From assembly GCA_964473745.1 (NCBI GenBank), contig CAYYQE010000026.1, positions 1 to 13,900 of the forward strand: a stretch of DNA of 13,900 nt, written 5' to 3'. Every line of letters starts with the position of its first letter. Positions within the stretch are counted from its first letter, which is position 1. The notes under the pieces are model-generated. The model saw only the letters and a list, made by a program, of their open reading frames with translations. It did no database searches and was not told where the DNA came from. The stretch comes from JABJMC01 sp964473745 (GTDB lineage: Bacteria > Patescibacteriota > Gracilibacteria > UBA1369 > UBA12473). This document shows, piece after piece, positions 7,004 through 13,690 of the stretch. The translations under genes were made by a program, and so were the position numbers.

Positions 7004-8572
7004 ATGGCAGACGCCGCAGAAAATCAAAAACAAAAACAGCCCAAAAAATCACTGATTGATAGTGTAGATATGATTGTGGGAGCAGTGTTTTTGGCGTTGA
7101 TTGTGGCTACTGGAATGGCGATGTTGGCAATAGATTCAGATTATCTTTATGGAGATGTGACGAATTCTGAAGAAGTAATTCGAACTTCGGGAACACTTTC
7201 TATTGTTTATGATCAACCACTTAATACTTATGAGTCTACGGCCTCTGGGGTTGTTACCAGAGGGTATTTGGCAAATGTTTACGAAGGGTTGGTTCAGTTT
7301 GATCGTGATTTTAATGTGCGGCCAGCTTTGGCTCTTTCTTGGGGGATGGTGGATGATATGACCTGGCAGTTTAAACTAAGACCAGATGTGCAATTTCATG
7401 ATGGCTCGAGTTTAGGGACTGATGATGTGAAGGAAAGTATTGAGCGCGCGCAGCAGGATGCTGATTCAGAGGTGCAAGACTTGGTGGCGCGCGTAAGTAA
7501 CGTCAAGCTGATAGATGACGTAATTTTACAGATTGAAACCGATCGTCCGGATCCAACTTTGCTTAATAAGTTGGCACTTTTGCCGATTGCTCCCGCGGAA
7601 TTGAAATCTCCGGTGGCTTCGCCAATTGGGACTGGTCCTTATGTGTTTTTGAGATCTTTGGGAGATGCGGAGTGGCAGTTTGAACGCTTTGATGATTATT
7701 GGGGAGACCTTCCTAGTTTTCCGGAACTTTCAATAAAATGGATTTCAGATAAATTAGATCGTTATGAAGCACTTGTATCTGGAGAAGTAGATATTTTGGG
7801 GCAGGTGCCACCAGTGTTTGTGTCTCCGCTTTTGGAACAAGATTATTTGGTAGCAAGTTTACCTTCCCTAGAAGTTCACTTTTTTATGTTTGATTCCGAA
7901 AGTGAAAATTCACCATTCCGTCATGAAGAGGTACGAGAAGCCGTGGCTTATGCCCTTGATATTCCTGGTTTAACGTCTTTAGCTTCGGAATTTGCGTCGC
8001 CTGCTTCACAGTTTGTGAGTCGGGGAGTATTTGGTTATAACCCGGATTTAGATCCGTTTATTTATGACACAGCCGAAGCCACGAAATTATTGCGTTCTTT
8101 AGGCAAAGATAATTGGGAAGTGACTTTAGATCTCCCAGAAGGTTTGGAAGGTTTAGGGGAGTATGTGGCTAATAAATTGGAAGATGTTGATATTGAAACT
8201 GAAGTTCAAATTTGGCCAGCCGAAGCTTATGAAACTTTAATCCGATCTGGTGGTAGTGATTTTTACTTTTTAGCTTGGCGCAGTGAAACTGGTGATGCGA
8301 GTGACTTTTTTACAAATATTGTTCATTCTGATGGGGCTTTGAATAGCGGCGGTTTTAAGGATGTCGGAGTTGATGAGTTGATTGAAGAAATGGAACAGAA
8401 TGTTTTGGAATCTACTAGGTTAGATCAGTTGCAGGAATTGATGGAGCTTATTACCAAGGAAATGGTGATTGGTGTTCCGTTGTTTGAAACAGATACTTTA
8501 ATTGGGGCTTCCCCGGATCTTTCTTGGGAACCACGGATGGATAATTTAATTTTGGCTAATGAAATCTCTTAA
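7004..8572 (+). CDS. Membrane-anchored extracytoplasmic solute-binding protein, OppA/DppA-like (SBP_bac_5)
   Basis: The 522-residue protein has a short basic cytoplasmic N-terminus, one membrane helix (about 21-43), and a large outside domain of the peptide/nickel-binding SBP family. Recognisable segments are the family start (TLSIVYDQPLNTYES, then YEGLVQFDRDFNVRPALALSW), WQFKLRPDVQFHDGSSLGTDDV, PIGTGPYVF and the EVREAVAYALDI stretch. No lipobox cysteine is present, so it is tethered by a helix rather than a lipid. I chose ATG 7004 over an in-frame TTG at 6986, which would leave almost no leader. No ABC permease or ATPase gene is nearby. Its 3' end overlaps the next gene, a transmembrane SpoIIE-type phosphatase, by 14 bp. 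The protein may thus deliver a ligand signal rather than feed a transporter; ligand unknown (peptide-like by family). Confidence 0.87.
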   Translation: MADAAENQKQKQPKKSLIDSVDMIVGAVFLALIVATGMAMLAIDSDYLYGDVTNSEEVIRTSGTLSIVYDQPLNTYESTASGVVTRGYLANVYEGLVQFDRDFNVRPALALSWGMVDDMTWQFKLRPDVQFHDGSSLGTDDVKESIERAQQDADSEVQDLVARVSNVKLIDDVILQIETDRPDPTLLNKLALLPIAPAELKSPVASPIGTGPYVFLRSLGDAEWQFERFDDYWGDLPSFPELSIKWISDKLDRYEALVSGEVDILGQVPPVFVSPLLEQDYLVASLPSLEVHFFMFDSESENSPFRHEEVREAVAYALDIPGLTSLASEFASPASQFVSRGVFGYNPDLDPFIYDTAEATKLLRSLGKDNWEVTLDLPEGLEGLGEYVANKLEDVDIETEVQIWPAEAYETLIRSGGSDFYFLAWRSETGDASDFFTNIVHSDGALNSGGFKDVGVDELIEEMEQNVLESTRLDQLQELMELITKEMVIGVPLFETDTLIGASPDLSWEPRMDNLILANEIS

Positions 8573-10130
8573 AACTAAATTAATTGCCGGGATATTTTTG
8601 TTATTGCTAGTGGCTTTCGGCCTCTCGTCAGTGTTGCTTATTAACCAAAAGACCGAGGAGCTTAGCCTAGATACTTATCATTCGGTGAAGAGTTTTTCAG
8701 ATTTAACAGCTCCTTCGGTGGTAGAGCTTTATGAACGGTATTTAGCTGAAGATAGTTTTGTTTATTTTAATCGAGAAATTCAAAAGTTATTTGATAAAAC
8801 AGAGGAAGTAGTAGGAATTGGAATGGCGACTTTTAGTGGTGAAATTTTATATGATTCTTCCGAGGAAGAGGCTCGTCAACGTGAAGGAGAGGCAATTTAT
8901 GTTCCTGATTCAATGATGGCCCGGGTTCAGGCTACTTATCCTTCTTATAATTTAGAGGATGGGCGAGTGGTTTATGTGCGAACGACCGTGGATGGCGAGG
9001 TGGATTATTTGGATGAGAATGAACAAGCTGTTGATCCGTTGACTGCTTCGGATCGGATTTCGGATGTGATTTATCCTTATGGGGCGAGTTACGCGGTTTT
9101 GTATGCGCCTTCTTATGAAATGATGGAAACACGGGTGCAAGCGATGTTGGTCAGAATTGTATTATTGGCGATTTTTGCAGTGTTAATTGGAATGGCTTTT
9201 GCCTATTTCTTTTCAACGGGAATTACGCGGCCACTCAAGTCTTTGCGTGAAAAAGCGGTTTTGTTGGGAGAAGGGGATTTTGCCGTGCGAGTTGATAATG
9301 TAAAAACACATGATGAAGTTGGGGTTTTGGCCACGACTTTTAATAAAATGGCTGTGGATTTAGAAAAGAGTATGGATGCTCGTGCTTATCAGGAGAGAGT
9401 TGGTAAAGAATTGGAACTTGCGGCGGGAATCCAACAGGATTTGTTACCCAAAGAAGTTCCTAAAGTTGCTGGTCTTGATATTGCGGCTGGAATTATTCCG
9501 GCAGCTGAAGTTGGAGGTGATGTTTATGACTATATTGCTCCTGATGAAGAGAATCTTTATGGTTATGTTGGTGATGTGACTGGGCATGGTGTGCCCGCTG
9601 GTTTATTGGTGTCTGTGACTTCAGCTTTGATTCATAGTTATTCTCATTTACAAGATCCAAAACAGGTTTTAATTGAGGCTAATAAGATTATTAAATTAAA
9701 AACAAGGGCCAATATGTTTGTGACCCTAGTTTTGTGGCACTGGAATATAAAAACGCAAAAACTTACGTTAGTTAGTGCTGGGCATGAAGTGGCGTTAAAA
9801 TATGCAGCGGGGCCAGTTAAAACCGATGAATTAGCCAAGGGTGGGATTGCGCTCGGAATGATGCCGGATATTTCAACTTTAATGAAAGATCAGCCCGTGG
9901 AATTGGAAACTGGTGATTGTATAGTTCTTTATACCGATGGTGTGCCCGAGGCTTGGCGTAATGAAAAAGAGCAGTACGGAATGCCTGAATTTAAACGCGT
10001 GGTAACGCAATCTTGTGACTTGGCATCAGCTGAAGCGATTAAGGTAGCGCTATTAGCTAATGTTAAGCAGTGGACGCAAGGCTATGAGCAGAAGGATGAT
10101 ATTACGGTGATGGTGCTGAAGAAGACTTAA
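8559..10130 (+). CDS. Transmembrane sensor phosphatase: extracytoplasmic domain, HAMP, SpoIIE/PP2C (RsbU-like)
   Basis: This 523-residue protein has a membrane helix at about 8-28, an outside sensor-like region (about 29-194) and a second helix at about 196-220. A HAMP linker follows (about 221-272: TRPLKSLREKAV, then DEVGVLATTFNKM), and then a SpoIIE/PP2C domain (about 282-523). The metal-binding acidic residues of the family are all visible: GGDVYD with D321, GDVTGHG with D339, LYTDG with D460, and KDD with D513-D514. It is probably an active Ser/Thr phosphatase. Such enzymes usually dephosphorylate an anti-sigma-factor antagonist (STAS protein); none is encoded here. The outside region is of unclear fold, perhaps Cache-like. 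Its ATG sits inside the end of the preceding binding-protein gene, without a Shine-Dalgarno sequence, so translational coupling is likely. Its stop codon overlaps that of the convergent glyA. Confidence 0.9.
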   Translation: MKSLKTKLIAGIFLLLLVAFGLSSVLLINQKTEELSLDTYHSVKSFSDLTAPSVVELYERYLAEDSFVYFNREIQKLFDKTEEVVGIGMATFSGEILYDSSEEEARQREGEAIYVPDSMMARVQATYPSYNLEDGRVVYVRTTVDGEVDYLDENEQAVDPLTASDRISDVIYPYGASYAVLYAPSYEMMETRVQAMLVRIVLLAIFAVLIGMAFAYFFSTGITRPLKSLREKAVLLGEGDFAVRVDNVKTHDEVGVLATTFNKMAVDLEKSMDARAYQERVGKELELAAGIQQDLLPKEVPKVAGLDIAAGIIPAAEVGGDVYDYIAPDEENLYGYVGDVTGHGVPAGLLVSVTSALIHSYSHLQDPKQVLIEANKIIKLKTRANMFVTLVLWHWNIKTQKLTLVSAGHEVALKYAAGPVKTDELAKGGIALGMMPDISTLMKDQPVELETGDCIVLYTDGVPEAWRNEKEQYGMPEFKRVVTQSCDLASAEAIKVALLANVKQWTQGYEQKDDITVMVLKKT

Positions 10131-11395
10131 AGTCCGGGAACTGGGAATTTAAGACAGAATTCTTCAACGGCGTCTTTGATGTGCGTAAGTTCAGCCTCGT
10201 TGTCGTGGTTTTGGAGAGCTTCGAGCACCCAGCCACCAATTTGCTTCATGTCTTCCTCCTTCATACCGCGCGTAGTAGCGGCTGGGGTTCCTAAGCGTAT
10301 TCCACTTGGCTTGAGCGGTGGATTAGGATCATCAGGGATTACTTGCTTGTTGGTGGTGATAGAGACTTCATCGAGCGTGTGTTCGGCTTCGGTGCCGCCT
10401 AAGTCAAAGCTTTTAGTGGTATCCATAACCATCATGTGGTTGTCAGTGCCGTCAGTGATTAGTTTGGCACCACCATCCATGAGTGTTTGCGCCAAAGTTT
10501 TGGCGTTTTTCATGGTTTGGGCGCCATATTCTTTAAATTCTGGAGTCATGGCTTTGCTTAAAGCCACGGCAATAGCGGCAATGGTGTGCATGTGTGGTCC
10601 GCCTTGCAAACCTGGGAACACGGCTTTATCAACTGTTTTTTTGTGCTCTTCTTTACATACAATTAAACCGGCGCGAGGGCCTCGTAAACTTTTGTGTGTG
10701 GTGGTGGTCATGATATCAAATCCAAAATCCATAGGATTGGCCATGGCATCAGCCGCAATTAGGCCCCCAATGTGAGCAACATCGGCCATAGTAAGCGCGC
10801 CGACCTCATCCGCAATCCTCTTAAAATCTTCGTAATTATAATCGCGCGGATAAGAAGTATATCCACAAAGAACGATCTTAGGATTGTGTTCCTTGGCCAC
10901 TTTCATTAATTCATCAAAATCAATTCGTCCTTCCTGGTCGGGATGAGTTTTATAGCGCACAAAATTGAACACTTTGCCCATGTGGGAGACTGGGTGCCCG
11001 TGCGTTAAATGCCCACCGTGCGAAAGATCCATAGCTAGTATGGTATCGCCAGGCTTCAGAAATCCAAAATAAACTGCTTGGTTCATCGGAGAGCCCGAAA
11101 GGGGCTGCACATTGGCATGTCCGGCTCGGAATACTTTTTTGGCGCGTTCAATGGCAATAGATTCAATAATATCCGTGAATTCTTGACCACCATAATAGCG
11201 GCGTCCCGGATAACCCTCGGAATACTTGTTGGTAAAAACCGAGCCATTAGCCGCAAAAACTTCGGGGTAGGTGTAGTTTTCCGACGGAATTAGCTCGATG
11301 CCTTTTTTTTCGCGAGCTTCTTCACCTAAAATTGCTTCGTAGATTTCGGGATCATTTTGAGCGAGCGCATCCCAATGCGCACTGCAGTTAGCCAT
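10127..11395 (-). CDS. glyA: Serine hydroxymethyltransferase
   Basis: GlyA is a cytoplasmic PLP enzyme that interconverts serine and glycine while moving a one-carbon unit to or from tetrahydrofolate. The 422-residue length is normal. The active-site stretch TTTTHKSLRGPR places the PLP lysine at K235 with H234; DVAHIGG gives D205 and H208. The N-terminal substrate motif (PSENYT, then NKYSEGYPGRRYYGG) is intact. It lies downstream of 5-formyltetrahydrofolate cyclo-ligase on the same strand, separated by a palindromic element. The pairing makes sense, because SHMT can also form 5-formyl-THF, the substrate of the cyclo-ligase. There is no clear Shine-Dalgarno or own promoter; it may be reached by transcripts through the palindrome. 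The stop codon (TTA at 10127-10129 on the plus strand) overlaps the stop of the convergent phosphatase gene. Confidence 0.97.
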   Translation of the reverse strand: MANCSAHWDALAQNDPEIYEAILGEEAREKKGIELIPSENYTYPEVFAANGSVFTNKYSEGYPGRRYYGGQEFTDIIESIAIERAKKVFRAGHANVQPLSGSPMNQAVYFGFLKPGDTILAMDLSHGGHLTHGHPVSHMGKVFNFVRYKTHPDQEGRIDFDELMKVAKEHNPKIVLCGYTSYPRDYNYEDFKRIADEVGALTMADVAHIGGLIAADAMANPMDFGFDIMTTTTHKSLRGPRAGLIVCKEEHKKTVDKAVFPGLQGGPHMHTIAAIAVALSKAMTPEFKEYGAQTMKNAKTLAQTLMDGGAKLITDGTDNHMMVMDTTKSFDLGGTEAEHTLDEVSITTNKQVIPDDPNPPLKPSGIRLGTPAATTRGMKEEDMKQIGGWVLEALQNHDNEAELTHIKDAVEEFCLKFPVPGL

Positions 11396-11420
11396 TTTTT
11401 ATGGGTTAGGAATAAGGGAA

Positions 11421-11576
11421 CCTCTGAAAAATGCTCTTACATTGTTAAAATCATTCTTTTGACCACTGATGGCGTTGCTCCTCCTCAACGTATCTGATTT
11501 GATACGTTTTCGTTGTCGCGCCTTATCAGTGATAAAAATTGATAATTTTTTCAATTGCAATGGCATTTTTCAGAGG
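11421..11576. repeat. 156-bp near-palindromic element
   Basis: The two ends are perfect 14-bp inverted repeats (CCTCTGAAAAATGC at 11421-11434 and its complement at 11563-11576). Inward, the arms still match in blocks: CACTGAT (11464-11470) with ATCAGTG (11525-11531), GGCG with CGCC, and AACGTATC (11487-11494) with GATACGTT (11501-11508) around a 6-nt loop. The whole element can therefore fold as one long imperfect hairpin. A second local pairing is possible, CGTTG (473-477 of this kilobase) with CAACG (486-490), competing with the central stem. There is no ORF inside. It overlaps the last 26 bp of the cyclo-ligase gene and supplies that gene's stop. It resembles a small non-autonomous mobile palindrome (MITE-like); copy number is unknown, so this is an inference. 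Confidence 0.7.
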
Positions 11577-12144
11577 CTACTATAATTTGATTTTCAGTAA
11601 TTATTTTGTCGACGGGTAGGTCGTGGGGGTCACATGGCACCTCGTCGACTAATTGGCATTCATAGGCTAGGCCAATGGTGGGTTTGGGGTAAATCATTAG
11701 TAGGCTGTCATAATAGCCGCCTCCGTATCCTAAACGATAACCACGATGATCGAAAGCCACGCCCGGTACAATTATTAAATCAATGTCGTTAAGTGGGTGG
11801 GGGATTCGATTTTGATGGTGGATTTCGAGGATGCCAAAAACTCCTGGCTCAAGCTCTTTCCAATCTGTTAAATGAAAAACTTGGAATTCTTTTGCTTCTT
11901 TTTGGATGGTGGGAACGACGATGCGTTTTTTATCTAAATATTTTTTAATGATGTCGTGTGTGCCGGCTTCTTCGTTCATAGAAACATAAAAAAGCACAGT
12001 TTTCGCAGCTTGAAATTCAGGGAGTTTTGCGATTTGCGTTTGGATAGCGTTATTTTTTTGGGTACGTTCCTGATCAGAAAGCTCTTTTCGGAGTGTCCTA
12101 ACCTGGGTGCGCAGCGATTTTTTTTGGGGATTTGAATTTATCAC
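11551..12144 (-). CDS. 5-formyltetrahydrofolate cyclo-ligase
   Basis: This ATP-dependent enzyme (MTHFS/YgfA family) returns 5-formyl-THF to the active folate pool as 5,10-methenyl-THF. The 197 residues include the basic N-terminal substrate region (KKSLRTQVRTLRKEL), the central FYVSMNEEAGT segment and the diagnostic VPGVAFDHRGYRLGYGGGYYD motif. The last residues before the stop are encoded by the adjoining palindromic element, so the natural C-terminus was probably altered. It ends in UGA, the only gene in the window that does. The start is GTG at 12142-12144, because an in-frame stop lies just upstream and no in-frame ATG exists. An AAGGAG at 12163-12168 is too far (18 nt or more) to serve this GTG, but is well placed for a three-codon upstream ORF that overlaps it. 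Confidence 0.92.
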   Translation of the reverse strand: MINSNPQKKSLRTQVRTLRKELSDQERTQKNNAIQTQIAKLPEFQAAKTVLFYVSMNEEAGTHDIIKKYLDKKRIVVPTIQKEAKEFQVFHLTDWKELEPGVFGILEIHHQNRIPHPLNDIDLIIVPGVAFDHRGYRLGYGGGYYDSLLMIYPKPTIGLAYECQLVDEVPCDPHDLPVDKIITENQIIVASEKCHCN

Positions 12145-12206
12145 GATTCCATTGAATCACGACTCCTTTTTCTTTACAATTTGAAAGCTCTATAAATTAC
12201 AATTTT
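12145..12206. promoter_or_regulatory. Divergent promoter region, cyclo-ligase and htrA
   Basis: This 62-bp gap must serve both genes. For the minus strand a modest candidate is TTGTAA (12197-12202), an 18-bp spacer, then TGTAAA (12173-12178). For the plus strand TATAAA (12191-12196) is a possible -10 without a good -35; it would give a leader of about 4 nt for htrA. Neither match is strong. Confidence 0.3.
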
Positions 12207-13373
12207 ATGAAAAAAAATAATATTTACACGGTTATTGTTCTGGCCCTTTTCTTTGGAATGTTGGGGGGAGTTTCCTCGAGTTATTTGTTAACTAGTAATC
12301 TAGATGATAGTACAGATTTTGGTGATACTTATGTAATTACGGAAGATTCACAGATGATTGAGGCACAGCAAATTGCGGCTCCAGGGGTGGTGAGTATTAT
12401 TCAGTATTTGAATTTGCAGGAACTTCGGCAGTCCCAGACTCCTTTTGGGACACCGATTGTTGGGGCAGATCAGTGGGTTGAAGCAGGAGGAGGAACCGCT
12501 TTTTTGATTGATTCTTCGGGAGTGGCGATTACAAATAAACATGTAATAAGTGATGAGGTCGGAGTATATGTAGCTTTTTTAGGTGATGGGACACAGTTTG
12601 ATGTGCGCGTGGAGGCAATTGATTCTGGAAATGATTTTGCCATTATTCAATTGTTGCCAACTGATGAGGATGAATTTTCAAAAGAGTATGTAGATGATTT
12701 TCCTTATATAGTATTAGGGGATTCTTCGGTGATTGAGGTGGGCCAGCGTGTTCTGGCGATTGGAAATGCTTTGGCTGAGTATGAAAATACAACTACGGCG
12801 GGGATTGTTAGTGCTACTGGGCGGCAGATTGTTGCCTCGGATGGGTATGGCGATGCTGAAACGCTTTATGGATTAATTCAGACTGATGCGGCAATTAATC
12901 CGGGGAATAGTGGTGGTCCGTTAATTAATTTGGCGGGGCAGGCGATTGGCATTAATACCGCGGTTGATTCAACAGCCGAGGGAATTGGTTTTGCCATTCC
13001 TGTTAATGATGTAAAGGCCGCGATTGAAAGTTTTGAATTATATGGAGAAATTTTACGTCCAAGTTTGGGAGTTAGTTATATTATGTTGAACGAGGGCAAT
13101 ACGCGCAAAATGGATTTACCAGTGAACTATGGAGCTATGATTGTTGAAGATAAAAGAACGGGATTGACCGGTGTTTTAAAGGGGAGTCCAGCGGATGAAG
13201 CAGGGTTAAAAGATAGGGATGTGATTTTGACGGTGGATGGTGAAGAGCTTACTTACACTTATACTTTGCAGGATGCGATTTTGCGTTACCAGGTTGGCGA
13301 TACGATTACGTTAACAATCTGGCGTGAAGGAGAAATGTTTGAGGTGGAAGTTGAATTGACGAAGACATCATAA
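12207..13373 (+). CDS. htrA: Membrane-anchored HtrA/DegP-type serine protease with one PDZ domain
   Basis: HtrA proteases degrade or process misfolded envelope proteins. The 388-residue protein has an N-terminal signal-anchor helix (about 7-29) and a short linker. A trypsin-like domain follows with the catalytic triad H112 (TNKHVI), D143 (NDFAIIQL) and S235 (NPGNSGGPLIN), and then a single C-terminal PDZ domain (about 285-380, with GSPADEAGLKDRDVILTVDG). All key residues are present, so it should be active on the outer face of the membrane. The ATG at 12207 has no Shine-Dalgarno sequence. It is divergent from the cyclo-ligase gene. The -35 of the next tRNA gene's likely promoter lies inside its last codons, and no clear terminator follows. 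Confidence 0.95.
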   Translation: MKKNNIYTVIVLALFFGMLGGVSSSYLLTSNLDDSTDFGDTYVITEDSQMIEAQQIAAPGVVSIIQYLNLQELRQSQTPFGTPIVGADQWVEAGGGTAFLIDSSGVAITNKHVISDEVGVYVAFLGDGTQFDVRVEAIDSGNDFAIIQLLPTDEDEFSKEYVDDFPYIVLGDSSVIEVGQRVLAIGNALAEYENTTTAGIVSATGRQIVASDGYGDAETLYGLIQTDAAINPGNSGGPLINLAGQAIGINTAVDSTAEGIGFAIPVNDVKAAIESFELYGEILRPSLGVSYIMLNEGNTRKMDLPVNYGAMIVEDKRTGLTGVLKGSPADEAGLKDRDVILTVDGEELTYTYTLQDAILRYQVGDTITLTIWREGEMFEVEVELTKTS

Positions 13374-13384
13374 GTCAGTAGAAT
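13356..13384 (+). promoter_or_regulatory. Promoter of tRNA-Leu
   Basis: TTGACG (13356-13361), a 17-bp spacer and TAGAAT (13379-13384) form a near-consensus promoter. The predicted start is near 13391, 21 nt before the tRNA. The -35 falls within the final codons of htrA. It may also drive tRNA-Val, for which no promoter of its own was seen. Confidence 0.62.
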
Positions 13385-13411
13385 CGCTCCGTTCCTTTGA
13401 AATTTTAGTAT

Positions 13412-13500
13412 GCCCAGGTGGCGGAATGGTAGACGCGCTAGCTTGAGGGGCTAGTGAGAAATATTTTCTCGTGGAGGTTCAAATCCTCTTCTGGGCACCA
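13412..13500 (+). tRNA. tRNA-Leu (anticodon GAG)
   Basis: This is a class II tRNA. The acceptor GCCCAGG pairs with TCTGGGC, followed by discriminator A and an encoded CCA. The anticodon stem CTAGC/GCTAG encloses loop TTGAGGG, with anticodon GAG at 13445-13447, reading CUC and CUU. The long variable arm (GAGAAATATTTTCTC) is typical of leucine tRNAs, and the T-loop TTCAAAT is normal. Confidence 0.96.
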
Positions 13501-13511
13501 TTGACTCGCAT

Positions 13512-13531
13512 GGGAAAACCTAGGTTTTCCC
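13512..13531. repeat. Perfect 20-bp palindrome
   Basis: The two 10-bp halves, GGGAAAACCT and its complement, meet without a spacer. It begins 11 bp after the tRNA-Leu CCA. As DNA it could bind a dimeric protein; as RNA it would form a stem with a tight loop. Confidence 0.8.
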
Positions 13532-13535
13532 CTAC

Positions 13536-13568
13536 GCAACCTCGGGACCCACAAGACCCGTAGGTTGC
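13536..13568. repeat. 11-bp hairpin
   Basis: GCAACCT (13536-13542) plus CGGG (13543-13546) pairs with CCCG (13557-13560) plus AGGTTGC (13562-13568). There is one bulged T at 13561 and a 10-nt loop. No T tract follows, so it is not a standard terminator. Confidence 0.7.
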
Positions 13569-13583
13569 TCAGTTTTATTCCTC

Positions 13584-13609
13584 ATGTAGCTCGACAAGCC
13601 TCGCTACAT
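13584..13609. repeat. 7-bp hairpin
   Basis: ATGTAGC (13584-13590) pairs with GCTACAT (13603-13609) around a 12-nt loop. It is the third inverted repeat in about 100 bp. Confidence 0.5.
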
Positions 13610-13633
13610 TCGGTAGAATCCTTAAGAAATTCA

Positions 13634-13662
13634 GGGCGATTAGCATCTCCTCCGGAGGCTAG
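13634..13662 (+). repeat. Fragment resembling the 5' part of tRNA-Val, with a 10-bp palindrome
   Basis: GGGCGATTAGC (13634-13644) is identical to the first 11 bases of the downstream tRNA-Val (13824-13834), and GGCTAG (13657-13662) also occurs in that tRNA's D-arm. Between them lies the palindrome CCTCCGGAGG (13649-13658) in place of the tRNA sequence. It may be a partial tRNA copy or an integration scar; chance is not excluded for the shorter match. Confidence 0.4.
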
Positions 13663-13690
13663 TCCGTCCTCGCTTCAAATGGTCCTTGAT

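Noticed and set aside
8932..9140. Minus-strand frames opposite the phosphatase's outside domain
   Set aside because: They are rich in His, Pro, Lys and Ser as expected from reading a coding strand backwards, and have no start context or relatives that I recognise.
645..13373. UGA recoded as glycine, as in Gracilibacteria and Absconditabacteria
   Set aside because: Nine long protein genes run full length without any in-frame UGA despite many glycine codons, and one gene ends in UGA at a position that still gives a full-length product.
13510..13566. Small ORF starting at ATGGGAAAACC after tRNA-Leu
   Set aside because: It is about 17 codons, made of the palindrome and hairpin sequence, with no ribosome-binding site or coding character.
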